From: Candidatus Luteimonas excrementigallinarum
GTDB lineage: Bacteria; Pseudomonadota; Gammaproteobacteria; Xanthomonadales; Xanthomonadaceae
Length of the DNA: 9,508 nucleotides
Assembly: GCA_019115725.1 (NCBI GenBank)
Contig: DXCY01000255.1
Span: 1 to 9,508, forward strand
Direction of reading: 5' to 3'
The notes below the pieces were generated by a model. That model did not search any database, was not told where the DNA came from, and worked only from the letters and a program-made list of their open reading frames with translations. Position 1 is the first letter of the stretch; every line of letters begins with the position of its first letter. The position numbers and the translations under genes were made by a program. Of this stretch, positions 1 through 6,997 are shown in pieces.

Positions 1-681
1 GCCGAGCGGGTCCGCACCTTCGATGCGATCGTGCTGGACAACCGGCCCGGCGGGCGGGTGGATCCGGAGCTGGCCGCGGCGGCGCTGACCGCGGCGGTAC
101 GCACGCGCGGGATCGACGCGCTGCCGTGGACGCCGGCGCTGCGGCAGTGGCGCGAGCGGGTGCGCTGCCTGCGCGACTGGATGCCCGAACTGCAGCTGCC
201 GGATCTGTCCGACGAGGCGCTGCTGGCCGGCCTCGACGACTGGCTGGCGCCGGCTTTTTCCGGCAAGACCCGGCTGGATGCGCTGGACGCCGGTGAACTC
301 GGCAATGCGCTGCGGTCACTGCTCGACTGGTCGCAGGGCCAGAAGCTGGAGGCGCTGGCGCCGGTCCGGATCCAGGTGCCTTCCGGCCAGCAGCGCCCGA
401 TCCAGTACGCGGCCGGCCATGAGCCGGTGCTGGCGGTCAGGCTGCAGGAGCTGTTCGGCCTGGCCCGGACCCCTTGCATCGCCGATGGCCGGGTGCCGTT
501 GACCCTGCACCTGCTCTCGCCGGCCGGCCGGCCGTTGCAGGTAACCCGCGACCTGGCTGGATTCTGGGAGCGCACCTGGCCGGAAGTGCGCAAGGAAATG
601 AAAGGGCGCTATCCCAGGCACCCCTGGCCCGAGGATCCGCTGACTGCCGCGCCGACCCACCGGGCCAAGCCGCGCGGCTGA
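1..681 (+). CDS. hrpB: ATP-dependent helicase HrpB, C-terminal part (5' end outside window)
   Basis: The reading frame is open from base 1 to the TGA at 679-681 and gives the last 226 residues; the start and all helicase motifs lie upstream of the window. I recognise the HrpB C-terminal domain from its closing motif GRYPRHPWPEDP (about residue 202 of the visible part), preceded by segments such as IQVPSGQQRPIQY and LTLHLLSPAGRPLQVT that are typical of this family. HrpB is a DEAH-box (SF2) protein annotated as an ATP-dependent RNA helicase; its cellular role is poorly defined. It is unrelated to the HrpB regulator of type III secretion, despite the name. The protein ends normally with a short basic tail. 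No clear terminator follows; the stop codon overlaps a GC palindrome (about 668-679) that has no T run. Confidence 0.9.
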   Translation, partial: AERVRTFDAIVLDNRPGGRVDPELAAAALTAAVRTRGIDALPWTPALRQWRERVRCLRDWMPELQLPDLSDEALLAGLDDWLAPAFSGKTRLDALDAGELGNALRSLLDWSQGQKLEALAPVRIQVPSGQQRPIQYAAGHEPVLAVRLQELFGLARTPCIADGRVPLTLHLLSPAGRPLQVTRDLAGFWERTWPEVRKEMKGRYPRHPWPEDPLTAAPTHRAKPRG

Positions 682-824
682 GCGCTCGCGCAGTGGTGCG
701 GAAGATGGAATGATTCCTGAGCGGAAGGCCGGGCGCTCACGTGTCTGCGACGGGAGGGTACCGATACTTTCCGCCTGTTGATTCCCTGTATCCACCCTCT
801 CCAGAGTTCCTCCGGAAACACCCC

Positions 825-830
825 AGGAAG
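825..830 (+). promoter_or_regulatory. Ribosome binding site of the small membrane protein
   Basis: AGGAAG lies 6 bases before ATG 837. It fixes the start of the 122-residue protein and argues against the in-frame GTG at 741, which has no comparable site. Confidence 0.6.
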
Positions 831-836
831 ACACCC

Positions 837-1205
837 ATGAGCAAGCTTGATTACCTCCAGGACAAGGCCGTGCAGCTGGCAGGACAGCTCGGCGACGGTA
901 TCCGCAACGTGCCCGACCACGCGCAGAAATGGTTCAAGGCCGGCGTGGCCGTGGGCGCGGCCCGCGCCGGCGGCAAGGCCCTGACCCGCACCACGCGCCG
1001 CCACCCGGTGATTGCCGCCACTGCAGCGGCCACCGCGATGGCTGCGGCCGCGGGCCTGCTGGTGTACGCGCACCGGCGGCGCAAGGCCCAGGAAGGCCAG
1101 CCGATCGAAGGCCACTCCAAGCGGGTGGAAGTCCGCCGTGCCACGCGCACCAGCGCGGCGGAGCACGCCACCGGCGACGCCGCGGGCCGCGACGCCGACC
1201 AGTAG
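837..1205 (+). CDS. Small single-pass membrane protein of unknown function
   Basis: This 122-residue protein starts at ATG 837, chosen because AGGAAG (825-830) lies 6 bases upstream; the frame is open further upstream to 741, but no ribosome binding site supports a longer form. The N-terminal 50 residues are mildly amphipathic with several Gly/Ala and basic residues. Residues 57-78 form one Ala-rich hydrophobic segment ending in LLVYAH, followed by a basic cluster RRRK and a polar, charged tail to residue 122. The flanking Arg/Lys residues do not settle the orientation clearly. I do not recognise a family. The general build (amphipathic N-terminus, one membrane segment) recalls small inner-membrane proteins of the YqjD/ElaB kind, but I see no sequence match to claim. 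It is convergent with the kinase gene downstream; the two stop codons are about 36 bases apart. Confidence 0.72.
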   Translation: MSKLDYLQDKAVQLAGQLGDGIRNVPDHAQKWFKAGVAVGAARAGGKALTRTTRRHPVIAATAAATAMAAAAGLLVYAHRRRKAQEGQPIEGHSKRVEVRRATRTSAAEHATGDAAGRDADQ

Positions 1206-1238
1206 GATTCCCAACAGGATCCCGAATAGGATCCGGGC
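1203..1238. repeat. Three tandem 12-base units between convergent genes
   Basis: Three adjacent 12-mers of the form YAGGATYCC followed by AA or GC occupy 1203-1214, 1215-1226 and 1227-1238. The first includes the TAG stop of the small membrane protein, and the array ends just before the stop of the convergent kinase gene (1242). Because GGATCC is self-complementary, units two and three can fold into a 6-bp stem (1217-1222 with 1229-1234) with a 6-base loop. There is no T run on either strand, so it is at best a weak bidirectional stop. Confidence 0.5.
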
Positions 1239-1241
1239 CGC

Positions 1242-2336
1242 TCAGTCGGCGGCGGGCAGCTCGATGATGAAGCGCGCGCCGCCGCCCTCGCGGTCTTCGT
1301 ACCAGAGCTGGCCGCCGGCGTCGGCGATGATCTGCCGCGCCAGGCTCAGGCCGAGTCCGCTGGAATGGTCCCCGGGCGCAGTGGGCTCATCGTGCAGGCG
1401 GGTGAAGGGCTGGAACAGCTCGCGCTGGCGTGCGGGAGCGATGCCCGGCCCGCGGTCCTCGGCCAGCAGCTGCAGGTAGCCCGGCGCGCCGTTGCGGCAG
1501 CCAATCTCCAGATCGCTGTCCGGTGCGTATTTGATCGCATTGCTCACCAGGTTCTCCACCACCTGGCGCAGCACCACCGGCGTGATCGCCGCCCGCAGTC
1601 CCGGCGGCGCTGAGGTCCGCAGCTGCCGCCCGCGGGCTTCGAACTGGATCGCATAGCGGCTGTTCAGCACTTCCAGCACCTCGGCCACCACCGCCGGTTC
1701 GGCCACCGCCTGCGACTCGCGCTGCGCGCGCTGGGTTTCCAGATACAGGCGGATATAGCTGATGGCATCGCTGGCGCTGGCGTGGATGGTGTCCAGGTAG
1801 CGCGGTATGCGCTGCGGGGGCACCCCGTCCACGCGCAGGATGTCGGTGGCGAACAGCACGCTGCTGAGCGGATTCTTGAGGTCGTGGGCCACGAGGTTCA
1901 CCAGTTCCTGGCGTTCCCGGGCCACCCGCTCCAGGCGGTCGCGGGCGAGCTTGAGCCCCAGGTGGGCGTTGACCCGGGCCAGCAGCTCCTCGGGCAGGAA
2001 CGGTTTGGTCACGTAGTCCACCGCGCCCGCATCAAAGGCGCGCAGCAGCTGTTCGCGGTCGCGGGCGGCGGTCAGGCAGACCACCGGCAGCTGGCGCAGG
2101 GTGTCGTCGCGCTTGAGCTCGGCCAGCACCTGGAACCCGTCCATGTCCGGCATCATCACGTCCAGCAGGATCAGGTCGGGCAGCTGCTCGGCGGCGATCC
2201 GCAGGGCGTCGCGCCCGTTGTCGGCGGTCAGGACTTCGAATCCGTTGCGTGACAGCAGCGCCCCGACAACGCGAACGTTGCCAGGCTGATCGTCCACTAC
2301 CAGGATCCGGCCGGAGGAAGAACCGTGCTTGAACAT
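1242..2336 (-). CDS. Receiver domain-histidine kinase (hybrid signalling protein)
   Basis: This 364-residue soluble two-component protein has the receiver domain first and the kinase second. The receiver (about residues 10-125) has the acidic pair D15/D16, phospho-acceptor D59 in LLDVMMPDMDG, T89 and K111 in TKPF. The kinase part has an H-box with H151 in LVAHDLKNPLSS, an N-box around ENLVSNAIKY (261-270), G1 DRGPGIA (294-300) and G2 SGLGLSLA (326-333), so both halves look catalytically complete. There is no membrane segment or signal peptide, so it probably acts in the cytoplasm and takes its input through the receiver. No target regulator gene is adjacent. The start at 2336 places the receiver just after a short tail; an in-frame start at 2414 would add 26 unconserved-looking residues. 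The Shine-Dalgarno sequence is weak. It is divergent from the topoisomerase IB gene. Confidence 0.88.
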   Translation of the reverse strand: MFKHGSSSGRILVVDDQPGNVRVVGALLSRNGFEVLTADNGRDALRIAAEQLPDLILLDVMMPDMDGFQVLAELKRDDTLRQLPVVCLTAARDREQLLRAFDAGAVDYVTKPFLPEELLARVNAHLGLKLARDRLERVARERQELVNLVAHDLKNPLSSVLFATDILRVDGVPPQRIPRYLDTIHASASDAISYIRLYLETQRAQRESQAVAEPAVVAEVLEVLNSRYAIQFEARGRQLRTSAPPGLRAAITPVVLRQVVENLVSNAIKYAPDSDLEIGCRNGAPGYLQLLAEDRGPGIAPARQRELFQPFTRLHDEPTAPGDHSSGLGLSLARQIIADAGGQLWYEDREGGGARFIIELPAAD

Positions 2337-2484
2337 CCCGTCATATGTGTGAATGCGAGATGCCGCAACGGTAGCAGATATCAGGGCCGGCAACGCACAA
2401 CATCGGGCCTGCATCCGCGCGAATGCACACGCGGCAACATGAATCTTTCAGTCGTGGCCGATGCATTTCCTCCACATCGCAGCC

Positions 2485-2490
2485 GGGAAG
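2485..2490 (+). promoter_or_regulatory. Ribosome binding site deciding the topoisomerase IB start
   Basis: GGGAAG lies 8 bases before ATG 2499. It favours this start over the in-frame ATG at 2439. Confidence 0.5.
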
Positions 2491-2498
2491 CTTCCTGC

Positions 2499-3617
2499 AT
2501 GCCGGCACGCCCCTCCACTCCCACCCGTTCTTCGCCTGCCCATACCGATGATCCCGACGATCCTGAGGGGCAGGCGGCCCAGGCCGGGCTGCTGCATGTC
2601 AGCGGGGAGGAGCCGGGCATCACCCGGCGCCGTGCGGGGCGTGGTTTCAGCTACCGGCTGCCGGATGGAAGCCTGCTGCGCGATCCGCGCACGCGGGCGC
2701 GGATCCGTGCGCTGGCCGTTCCGCCCGCGTGGACCGAAGTGTGGATCTGCCGCAGTGCACGCGGACACCTGCAGGCCACCGGCCGCGATGCCCGCGGCCG
2801 CAAACAGTACCGCTACCACCCCGATTGGCAGGCGCTGCGCGGCGAGGTGCGGTTCTCGCGACTGCCCGACTTCGCCGCTGCACTGCCGCGCCTGCGCCGG
2901 CGGATCCGGCGCGACCTGAAGCGCGACGGCCTGCCGCGCGCCAAGGTGCTGGCGATCGTGGTGTCGCTGATGATGGACACCCTGGTGCGGGTGGGTAACG
3001 AGAGCTATGCGCGCGAGAACCGTTCCTACGGCCTGACCACGCTGCGCGATCGCCACCTGCACCAACTGCGTGGCGGCCGGGTGCGGCTGCGGTTCAAGGG
3101 CAAGGGGCGCCTGCTGCACGAGGTGCCGATCGACGATCCGCGCCTGGCCCGGCTGGTGCAGGCGTGCCAGGAGCTGCCGGGCCAGCAGCTGTTCCAGTAT
3201 CGCGATGCCTCGGGCCGGGTGCGGCCGCTGGGCTCGGGCGATGTGAATGCGTACCTGCGCGAGGCGATGGGCGGCGACTTCACCGCCAAGGACTTCCGTA
3301 CCTGGGGCGCAACCCTGCACGCGTTCCGCTGCCTGGCCGCCCTGCCGGTGCCCACCGATGGCAATGGCGGACCTGGCCCCGCGCGGGAGATCGCCACGGC
3401 CTGCAACGGGGTGGTGGGCGAGGTGGCCCGGGCGCTGCGCAACACTCCCTCGGTATGCCGCAGCGCGTATATCGATCCGGCGGTGTTTGCCGGCTGGGAG
3501 GATGGCCGCCTGGCCCGGGCGGCCGCCGGCGCACGTGGCGCGAGGCAGTGGGAACAGGCCGCGTGCCGGTTCCTGCGCCGCGTCCACCGCCGCGCGCATC
3601 CCCGCGCATTGGGGTAA
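2499..3617 (+). CDS. DNA topoisomerase IB (bacterial/poxvirus type)
   Basis: This 372-residue enzyme relaxes supercoiled DNA by transient single-strand cleavage through a 3'-phosphotyrosyl link, without ATP. After a disordered acidic N-terminus (about 1-28), the family opening GLLHVSGEEPGITRRR appears at 30-45, followed by an N-terminal DNA-binding region with YRYHPDW (104-110). Active-site candidates are R164 in LVRVGNE, K200/K202 in FKGKG, R267 in DFRTWG, N315 in RNTPSVC and nucleophile Y324 in SAYIDP. Asn in the position of the poxviral His is normal for bacterial members. The C-terminus is Arg-rich, which suggests extra DNA contact. The start at 2499 is preferred because GGGAAG (2485-2490) precedes it by 8 bases; an in-frame ATG at 2439 lacks such a site and would add 20 residues. 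It is chromosomal housekeeping in character. Confidence 0.9.
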   Translation: MPARPSTPTRSSPAHTDDPDDPEGQAAQAGLLHVSGEEPGITRRRAGRGFSYRLPDGSLLRDPRTRARIRALAVPPAWTEVWICRSARGHLQATGRDARGRKQYRYHPDWQALRGEVRFSRLPDFAAALPRLRRRIRRDLKRDGLPRAKVLAIVVSLMMDTLVRVGNESYARENRSYGLTTLRDRHLHQLRGGRVRLRFKGKGRLLHEVPIDDPRLARLVQACQELPGQQLFQYRDASGRVRPLGSGDVNAYLREAMGGDFTAKDFRTWGATLHAFRCLAALPVPTDGNGGPGPAREIATACNGVVGEVARALRNTPSVCRSAYIDPAVFAGWEDGRLARAAAGARGARQWEQAACRFLRRVHRRAHPRALG

Positions 3618-3650
3618 AGGCGGGTGGTAAGCAGGCATGACCATCCGCCG

Positions 3651-3679
3651 GGGACAAGGCCAAAGGGCGTGGTTACAAT
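3651..3679 (+). promoter_or_regulatory. Sigma70-like promoter for the TPR-like secreted protein
   Basis: GGGACA (3651-3656, 4 of 6 to TTGACA) and TACAAT (3674-3679, 5 of 6 to TATAAT) are 17 bases apart. The expected transcription start near 3686 leaves a leader of about 26 bases containing GGGGGAG (3692-3698) and AGGA (3706-3709) before ATG 3712. This would allow expression independent of the topoisomerase gene, which ends at 3617. Confidence 0.5.
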
Positions 3680-3711
3680 CGCGTGCGGATTGGGGGAGCT
3701 ACATCAGGATC

Positions 3712-4338
3712 ATGCGTATTTCCGTTGTTTCCGGCCTTGTCCTGCTGCTCGCGGCGTTCAACATCCATGCCCAGCAGCTGTCCAGGCCCGCTGAATTCTA
3801 TTTCGATGAAGACGAGCGCACCGCGCGCCCGGTCACTGCCGTCGAGGGCAGTGACGAGCCGGCGCAGCAGCGCCTGCTGCGGATGATCGAGCGCAACGAG
3901 CGCAATGCCAACGCGGCCCAGGCGCAGCTGGCCCACATTGCCATGGCCACCGGCCGGGCAGAGACCGGCCGGGGGCTCTACGACCAGCTGCTGGCCAGCC
4001 TTGGCCGCGGATGGCTGCGCAACTCGGTGCAGTGGAACTACGGCTGGGATCTGTACCGCGCAGGTGAGGTGGAAGCCGCACTGGAACAGTGGATCGCCGC
4101 CGGCACCGGCCGGCCGCAGGCGCCGGAGTGGGTGCCGCCCACGTTCGCGCTGGCGCTGTGGCAGCTGGAGCGCCGCGACGAGGCCCGCGACTGGTATGCG
4201 GCCGCCGTGCGCACCTGGCCGGGCCGCTGGAGCAATCCGGACCTGGAGGCCCTGCTGCCGGACTGGAGCGCCGATGAACGCGCGGTGCTGGCCCAGGTGC
4301 ACGCCGCGTGGGCCGAGGATCCTCCCGGCTGGCCGTGA
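3712..4338 (+). CDS. Secreted/periplasmic TPR-like helical repeat protein
   Basis: This 208-residue protein has an N-terminal Sec signal peptide: MR, a hydrophobic core VVSGLVLLLAAF and a probable cleavage after NIHA (residue 20). The mature part is predicted helical. Residues about 105-130 (WNYGWDLYRAGEVEAALEQW) and 143-172 (ALALWQLERRDEARDWYAAA) have the small-residue spacing and aromatic packing of tetratricopeptide repeats, with a looser helical pair before them (about 65-100). It is Trp-rich and ends in PPGWP. It probably acts in the periplasm as a protein-binding scaffold, but no partner can be named. ATG 3712 is used because the signal peptide begins there; the frame is open back to 3637, but that extension would bury the signal sequence. 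It follows the topoisomerase IB gene by 94 bases with its own promoter and converges with ankyrin lipoprotein A. Confidence 0.75.
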   Translation: MRISVVSGLVLLLAAFNIHAQQLSRPAEFYFDEDERTARPVTAVEGSDEPAQQRLLRMIERNERNANAAQAQLAHIAMATGRAETGRGLYDQLLASLGRGWLRNSVQWNYGWDLYRAGEVEAALEQWIAAGTGRPQAPEWVPPTFALALWQLERRDEARDWYAAAVRTWPGRWSNPDLEALLPDWSADERAVLAQVHAAWAEDPPGWP

Positions 4339-4347
4339 GCCGCCGGG
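4324..4347. terminator. Hairpin at the end of the TPR-like gene, possible terminator
   Basis: CCCGGC (4324-4329) pairs with GCCGGG (4342-4347), and GGC (4331-4333) pairs with GCC (4339-4341). This gives a 9-bp GC stem with one bulged T and a 5-base loop that contains the TGA stop codon. It lies between convergent genes (stops at 4338 and 4385), but no T run follows on either strand, so intrinsic termination would be inefficient. Confidence 0.3.
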
Positions 4348-4384
4348 TATGACCGCAGGCAGGCGCTGCAGCTGGGCGCCGCGC

Positions 4385-5104
4385 TCAGGGGCTTTCCAGC
4401 GGGATATCCCGTTCCAGCAGCCAGGCGCTGACCGTCTCGCGCTCCGCCCGGCCGCGGTCGTTCAGCCGGTTGGCGGGCGTCTTGAAGAAGTAGCGCTGGA
4501 AGGTGGCGCCCTGGGTGTTGGTGGCCTGCGGATTGGCGCCGGCCTCCAGCAGGGCCAGCACGTGTTCGCCGGCATTGATCATTGCCGCCTTGTGCAGCGG
4601 GGTGTTGCCGGTGCGGTCGGCCGCGCCGGGGTCGGCACCGGCCTCCAGCAGCATGCGGAACTGGGTGTCGGTGCGCGGGCCCGTGGCGCCGGCCAGCGGG
4701 GTGGCCCCGGTTTCGCCGTGGCGGGCATCGGGATCACCGCCGCCGGCAAGGACGATGCGCAGATAGTCGGGATCATCGGCAATCGCCGCGCCGTGGACCG
4801 CCGTGCTGCCGCCCAGTCCGGGCGCGTTGGGATCGGCACCGGCGTCCAGCAGCGCTTCCAGACCGGTCTTGCTCTGCGCCAGCATCGCCAGCTGCAGCAG
4901 GTTCACGCCCTGCTCGCCGCGGGCGCGCGGATCGGCGCCTTCGCGGACCAGCTGCTGAACCTGGCCGGCATCGCCGGCCGTGGCGGCAGCGGCCAGCTCG
5001 GCGCTGCGGGGGTCATCGGGAAAAGCTTGTCGGGCGTCCATGGAATCTCCGCTGCAGGCGGCGCCGGACAGCATCAGCAGGATCGTCAGGGTAACGGCGC
5101 GCAT
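4385..5104 (-). CDS. Ankyrin-repeat lipoprotein A, putative immunity protein of lipase A
   Basis: This 239-residue protein has a short basic start, a hydrophobic stretch VTLTILLMLSGAA and C17, a candidate lipidation cysteine in LSGAACSG. The lipobox is imperfect, and Ser at +2 would favour outer-membrane sorting. Five ankyrin repeats follow (about 34-66, 67-99, 100-133, 134-166, 167-199), with repeated GADP and TPLH-like motifs. The C-terminal cap begins TFQRYFF and ends DIPLESP. The ankyrin domain would therefore sit in the periplasm. The gene starts 56 bases after the lipase A stop and is probably co-transcribed with it. It is a clear paralogue of lipoprotein B (about 48% identity over 209 ungapped positions, hand count). 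Ankyrin-repeat proteins are a known class of immunity protein in bacterial toxin loci; inhibition of the neighbouring lipase is my inference. A general periplasmic scaffold is the alternative. Confidence 0.82.
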   Translation of the reverse strand: MRAVTLTILLMLSGAACSGDSMDARQAFPDDPRSAELAAAATAGDAGQVQQLVREGADPRARGEQGVNLLQLAMLAQSKTGLEALLDAGADPNAPGLGGSTAVHGAAIADDPDYLRIVLAGGGDPDARHGETGATPLAGATGPRTDTQFRMLLEAGADPGAADRTGNTPLHKAAMINAGEHVLALLEAGANPQATNTQGATFQRYFFKTPANRLNDRGRAERETVSAWLLERDIPLESP

Positions 5105-5160
5105 GGGCCGATTCTCACACAGGGCACGCGGCGGGTGACGATGACTGCCGCATGCAGGCC

Positions 5161-6150
5161 TCAGCTCTCCCAGGGACGCTGCTGGGTGAGGGCATCAATC
5201 ACGCCCTGCTGGCTGTGCAGCTCACCGGCCCGTTCCAGCTTGGCCTTGCCATGCTCGGTTACGCGCTTGGCGTATTCCACCGGGTTCCAGGTCCACTCGG
5301 GGCCTTCCAGCGGCGGGTAGGGGCTGTCCAGGGTGATCTCGTGGCCGGGCGCATCGGGCAGGCCGTGGTTCACCACCCAGGTGTCCTGCTGGGCGGTGGT
5401 GAGCGGATCGCCATCCACGTTGTAGCGCCGGATCTGCCCGCCCTCGGCGTCGGCCTTGGCGGTATCCACGTCCAGGTTCAGGTTCCTGATGGTGTTGTCG
5501 TGCACGCCGGAGGCGTTGAAGGTGACCGCGGCGTTGCCGGTGGCGAACGAGGCGGTGGCTGCCAGGCCGCCGCCCAGGGAGTGTCCAGTGATCACCAGGT
5601 CGTCGCCGTAAGCCCCGGCGGCAAGCTGGGCCAGCTGCACGGCTTCGTCGTATTGCTCGGCCTGCCAGCCCAGTCCCTGGCGCAGGTTGGCGCCGGTCCA
5701 GTCCTGGAACTCGTTGGAACCGGCGAAGGCCAGCACGTGGTTGCCGTCGCCATCGGTGTAGATGCCGGCGCGGAACCCGGTGTCGGGGTTTTCCATCAGC
5801 GCCGGATCGATACCGGCCGCGGCCAGGTCCGCGTCGCTGACCCGGGTCCAGTTGCCTACGGACTCCGTGGCCGGGTCGTAGACCGCCTGGGAAATCTGCA
5901 TCAGCTCAAGATCGATCTGCTTCGCGTCCTGTCCCCTTACCTGGGCGTCGAACGAAACTCCGCCGGTGCCCTGGCCCTGCTGGGGCATCAGCTGGGCCAG
6001 CTGCGGATGCCAGGACGGCTCCGGGCGGTAGGGCAGCGTGGATGGGGCAGGGGTCTGGGCCGGGCCGGGCAGGGGGCGGGCCGAGGGCTCAAACGCCGGC
6101 GGCCGGTAGGCCTGGGTGGCGATCGACGAGGACTGCAGATGGATGCTCAT
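5161..6150 (-). CDS. Lipase A: alpha/beta-hydrolase, putative phospholipase toxin
   Basis: This 329-residue protein resembles the class-3 lipase/DUF2974 (Mbeg1-like) group. Residues 1-65 are Pro/Gln-rich and look disordered, with no signal peptide. The hydrolase core runs from about 80 to 310: IYTDGDGNHVLAFAGS (130-145), the nucleophile elbow ITGHSLGGG with S191, FNASGVH (211-217), and NVDGDPLT (244-251) with D248 as the likely acid. H300 in TEHG is the likely catalytic His because it aligns with lipase B H322. The expected reaction is ester hydrolysis of membrane phospholipids; the substrate is not shown by the sequence. GGGAGAG upstream of ATG 6150 is a plausible ribosome binding site. The ankyrin lipoprotein A gene follows directly. 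Absence of a signal peptide beside a periplasmic lipoprotein suggests export by a non-Sec route such as type VI or type IV secretion. No XVIPCD-like or PAAR/Rhs region was recognised. Confidence 0.85.
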   Translation of the reverse strand: MSIHLQSSSIATQAYRPPAFEPSARPLPGPAQTPAPSTLPYRPEPSWHPQLAQLMPQQGQGTGGVSFDAQVRGQDAKQIDLELMQISQAVYDPATESVGNWTRVSDADLAAAGIDPALMENPDTGFRAGIYTDGDGNHVLAFAGSNEFQDWTGANLRQGLGWQAEQYDEAVQLAQLAAGAYGDDLVITGHSLGGGLAATASFATGNAAVTFNASGVHDNTIRNLNLDVDTAKADAEGGQIRRYNVDGDPLTTAQQDTWVVNHGLPDAPGHEITLDSPYPPLEGPEWTWNPVEYAKRVTEHGKAKLERAGELHSQQGVIDALTQQRPWES

Positions 6151-6180
6151 GGCACCGCGCTCTCCCTGGATGATGGCCCG

Positions 6181-6227
6181 AACTTAGCCCGGGGCGCGGC
6201 GCGTGCACAGCTGGGGCGTACCCGAGG
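6181..6227 (-). promoter_or_regulatory. Conserved promoter/operator of lipase A
   Basis: Read on the minus strand, a 22-base box (6227-6206) begins CCTCGGGTACGCCC and matches 20 of 22 bases of the box upstream of lipase B. Its 3' end overlaps a possible -35 (CTGTGC, 6210-6205), followed after 18 bases by a possible -10 (TAAGTT, 6186-6181). Both hexamers are poor matches to sigma70, as expected for an activator-dependent or alternative-sigma promoter. The -35, the 18-base spacing and the -10 position are all mirrored at lipase B. The predicted leader is about 24 bases. Confidence 0.5.
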
Positions 6228-6254
6228 TGCGCCGATGGGATCAGCCGGCCGGGC

Positions 6255-6989
6255 TCAATAATCGGCGTCGACGTTGGCTTCCAGCGGGATGCCGTTGGCC
6301 TTGAGCCAGGCCACGATGCGGCGGCGCTCGTCCAGCGCGCGCTCGTTGAGCAGCTCGCGCCGGTAGTTGAAGTAATGGCGCTGGAAGCTGGCACCGCGGC
6401 TGTTGGTGGCCAGCGGCGAGGCGCCGTGTTCGAGCAGGGCCAGGATGGCTTCGCCCTTGTTGGTGCGGGCGGCCACGTGCAGCGGGGCATCCTGGTTGCG
6501 GTCGGCCTGGTCGGGATCCGCACCGGCCTCGAGCAGGATCCGCATCGGCTCAGGGTTGCGGTTGAGGATCGAGGCGGCCAGCGGGCTGGCGCCGGTGACG
6601 GCATTGCGTCCGTTCGGATCGCCGCCCTGTGCCAGCACCGCGCGCAGCAGCGCGGGATCATCGGCGAAGGCCGCGGCATGGACCGGGGTGGTGCCGTCGG
6701 CGTCGGGATGGTTGGGGTCGGCGCCGCCTTCCAGCAGGGCCAGCGCGCCGTCCACCAGTCCGCGGTCGATGGTCCACACCAGCAGGCTGGCGCCGTCGCT
6801 GCCCGGGGTCTGCGGGTTGGCGCCGCCGTCCAGCTGGCGGCGTATCTCGGCGGCGTCCCCGGAGACAACGGCATCGGCCAGGGGAGCGATGGTGGTGTCG
6901 GCAAACGGTTCGCTGGTCATGGGCGGACGTGCGCACCCCGGGGCGCAGCTGAGGACAAAGAGGATGACGATGGCCGCGAGCTGGCGCAT
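6255..6989 (-). CDS. Ankyrin-repeat lipoprotein B, putative immunity protein of lipase B
   Basis: This 244-residue protein has the N-terminal signal MRQLAAIVILFVLSC; either C15 (VLSC) or C19 (APGC) could be the lipidated residue. Five ankyrin repeats are in the same register as lipoprotein A (about 34-66, 67-99, 100-133, 134-166, 167-199), and a C-terminal helical cap starts SFQRHYF and contains IVAWLKANGIPLEA. The two paralogues align without gaps from residue 31 to 239. Identity is highest in repeats 3 and 5 and the end of 4, and falls to none at 71-80 and 2 of 10 at 141-150. It lies 106 bases after the lipase B stop and 104 bases before lipase A, so it is the second gene of the first toxin/immunity-like unit. 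A promoter-like sequence directly before its ATG may give lipase-independent expression, which would suit an immunity gene. Inhibition of lipase B is inferred. Confidence 0.82.
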   Translation of the reverse strand: MRQLAAIVILFVLSCAPGCARPPMTSEPFADTTIAPLADAVVSGDAAEIRRQLDGGANPQTPGSDGASLLVWTIDRGLVDGALALLEGGADPNHPDADGTTPVHAAAFADDPALLRAVLAQGGDPNGRNAVTGASPLAASILNRNPEPMRILLEAGADPDQADRNQDAPLHVAARTNKGEAILALLEHGASPLATNSRGASFQRHYFNYRRELLNERALDERRRIVAWLKANGIPLEANVDADY

Positions 6990-6997
6990 GTCAACCG

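Noticed and set aside
668..679. GC palindrome at the end of hrpB as a terminator
   Set aside because: It is a continuous palindrome with no loop of its own, lies inside the coding sequence, and is not followed by Ts.
2448..3644. 398-codon minus-strand frame opposite topoisomerase IB
   Set aside because: The plus-strand frame has complete topoisomerase IB active-site motifs; the antisense frame has none.
3905..5320. 471-codon plus-strand frame spanning the TPR-like gene and ankyrin A
   Set aside because: It overlaps two supported genes in other frames and its sequence is compositionally biased, with no motif.
5161..6150. Lipase A as an X-T4SS effector with an XVIPCD tag
   Set aside because: The C-terminus does not show the motifs I associate with that domain. 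The secretion route is therefore left open.
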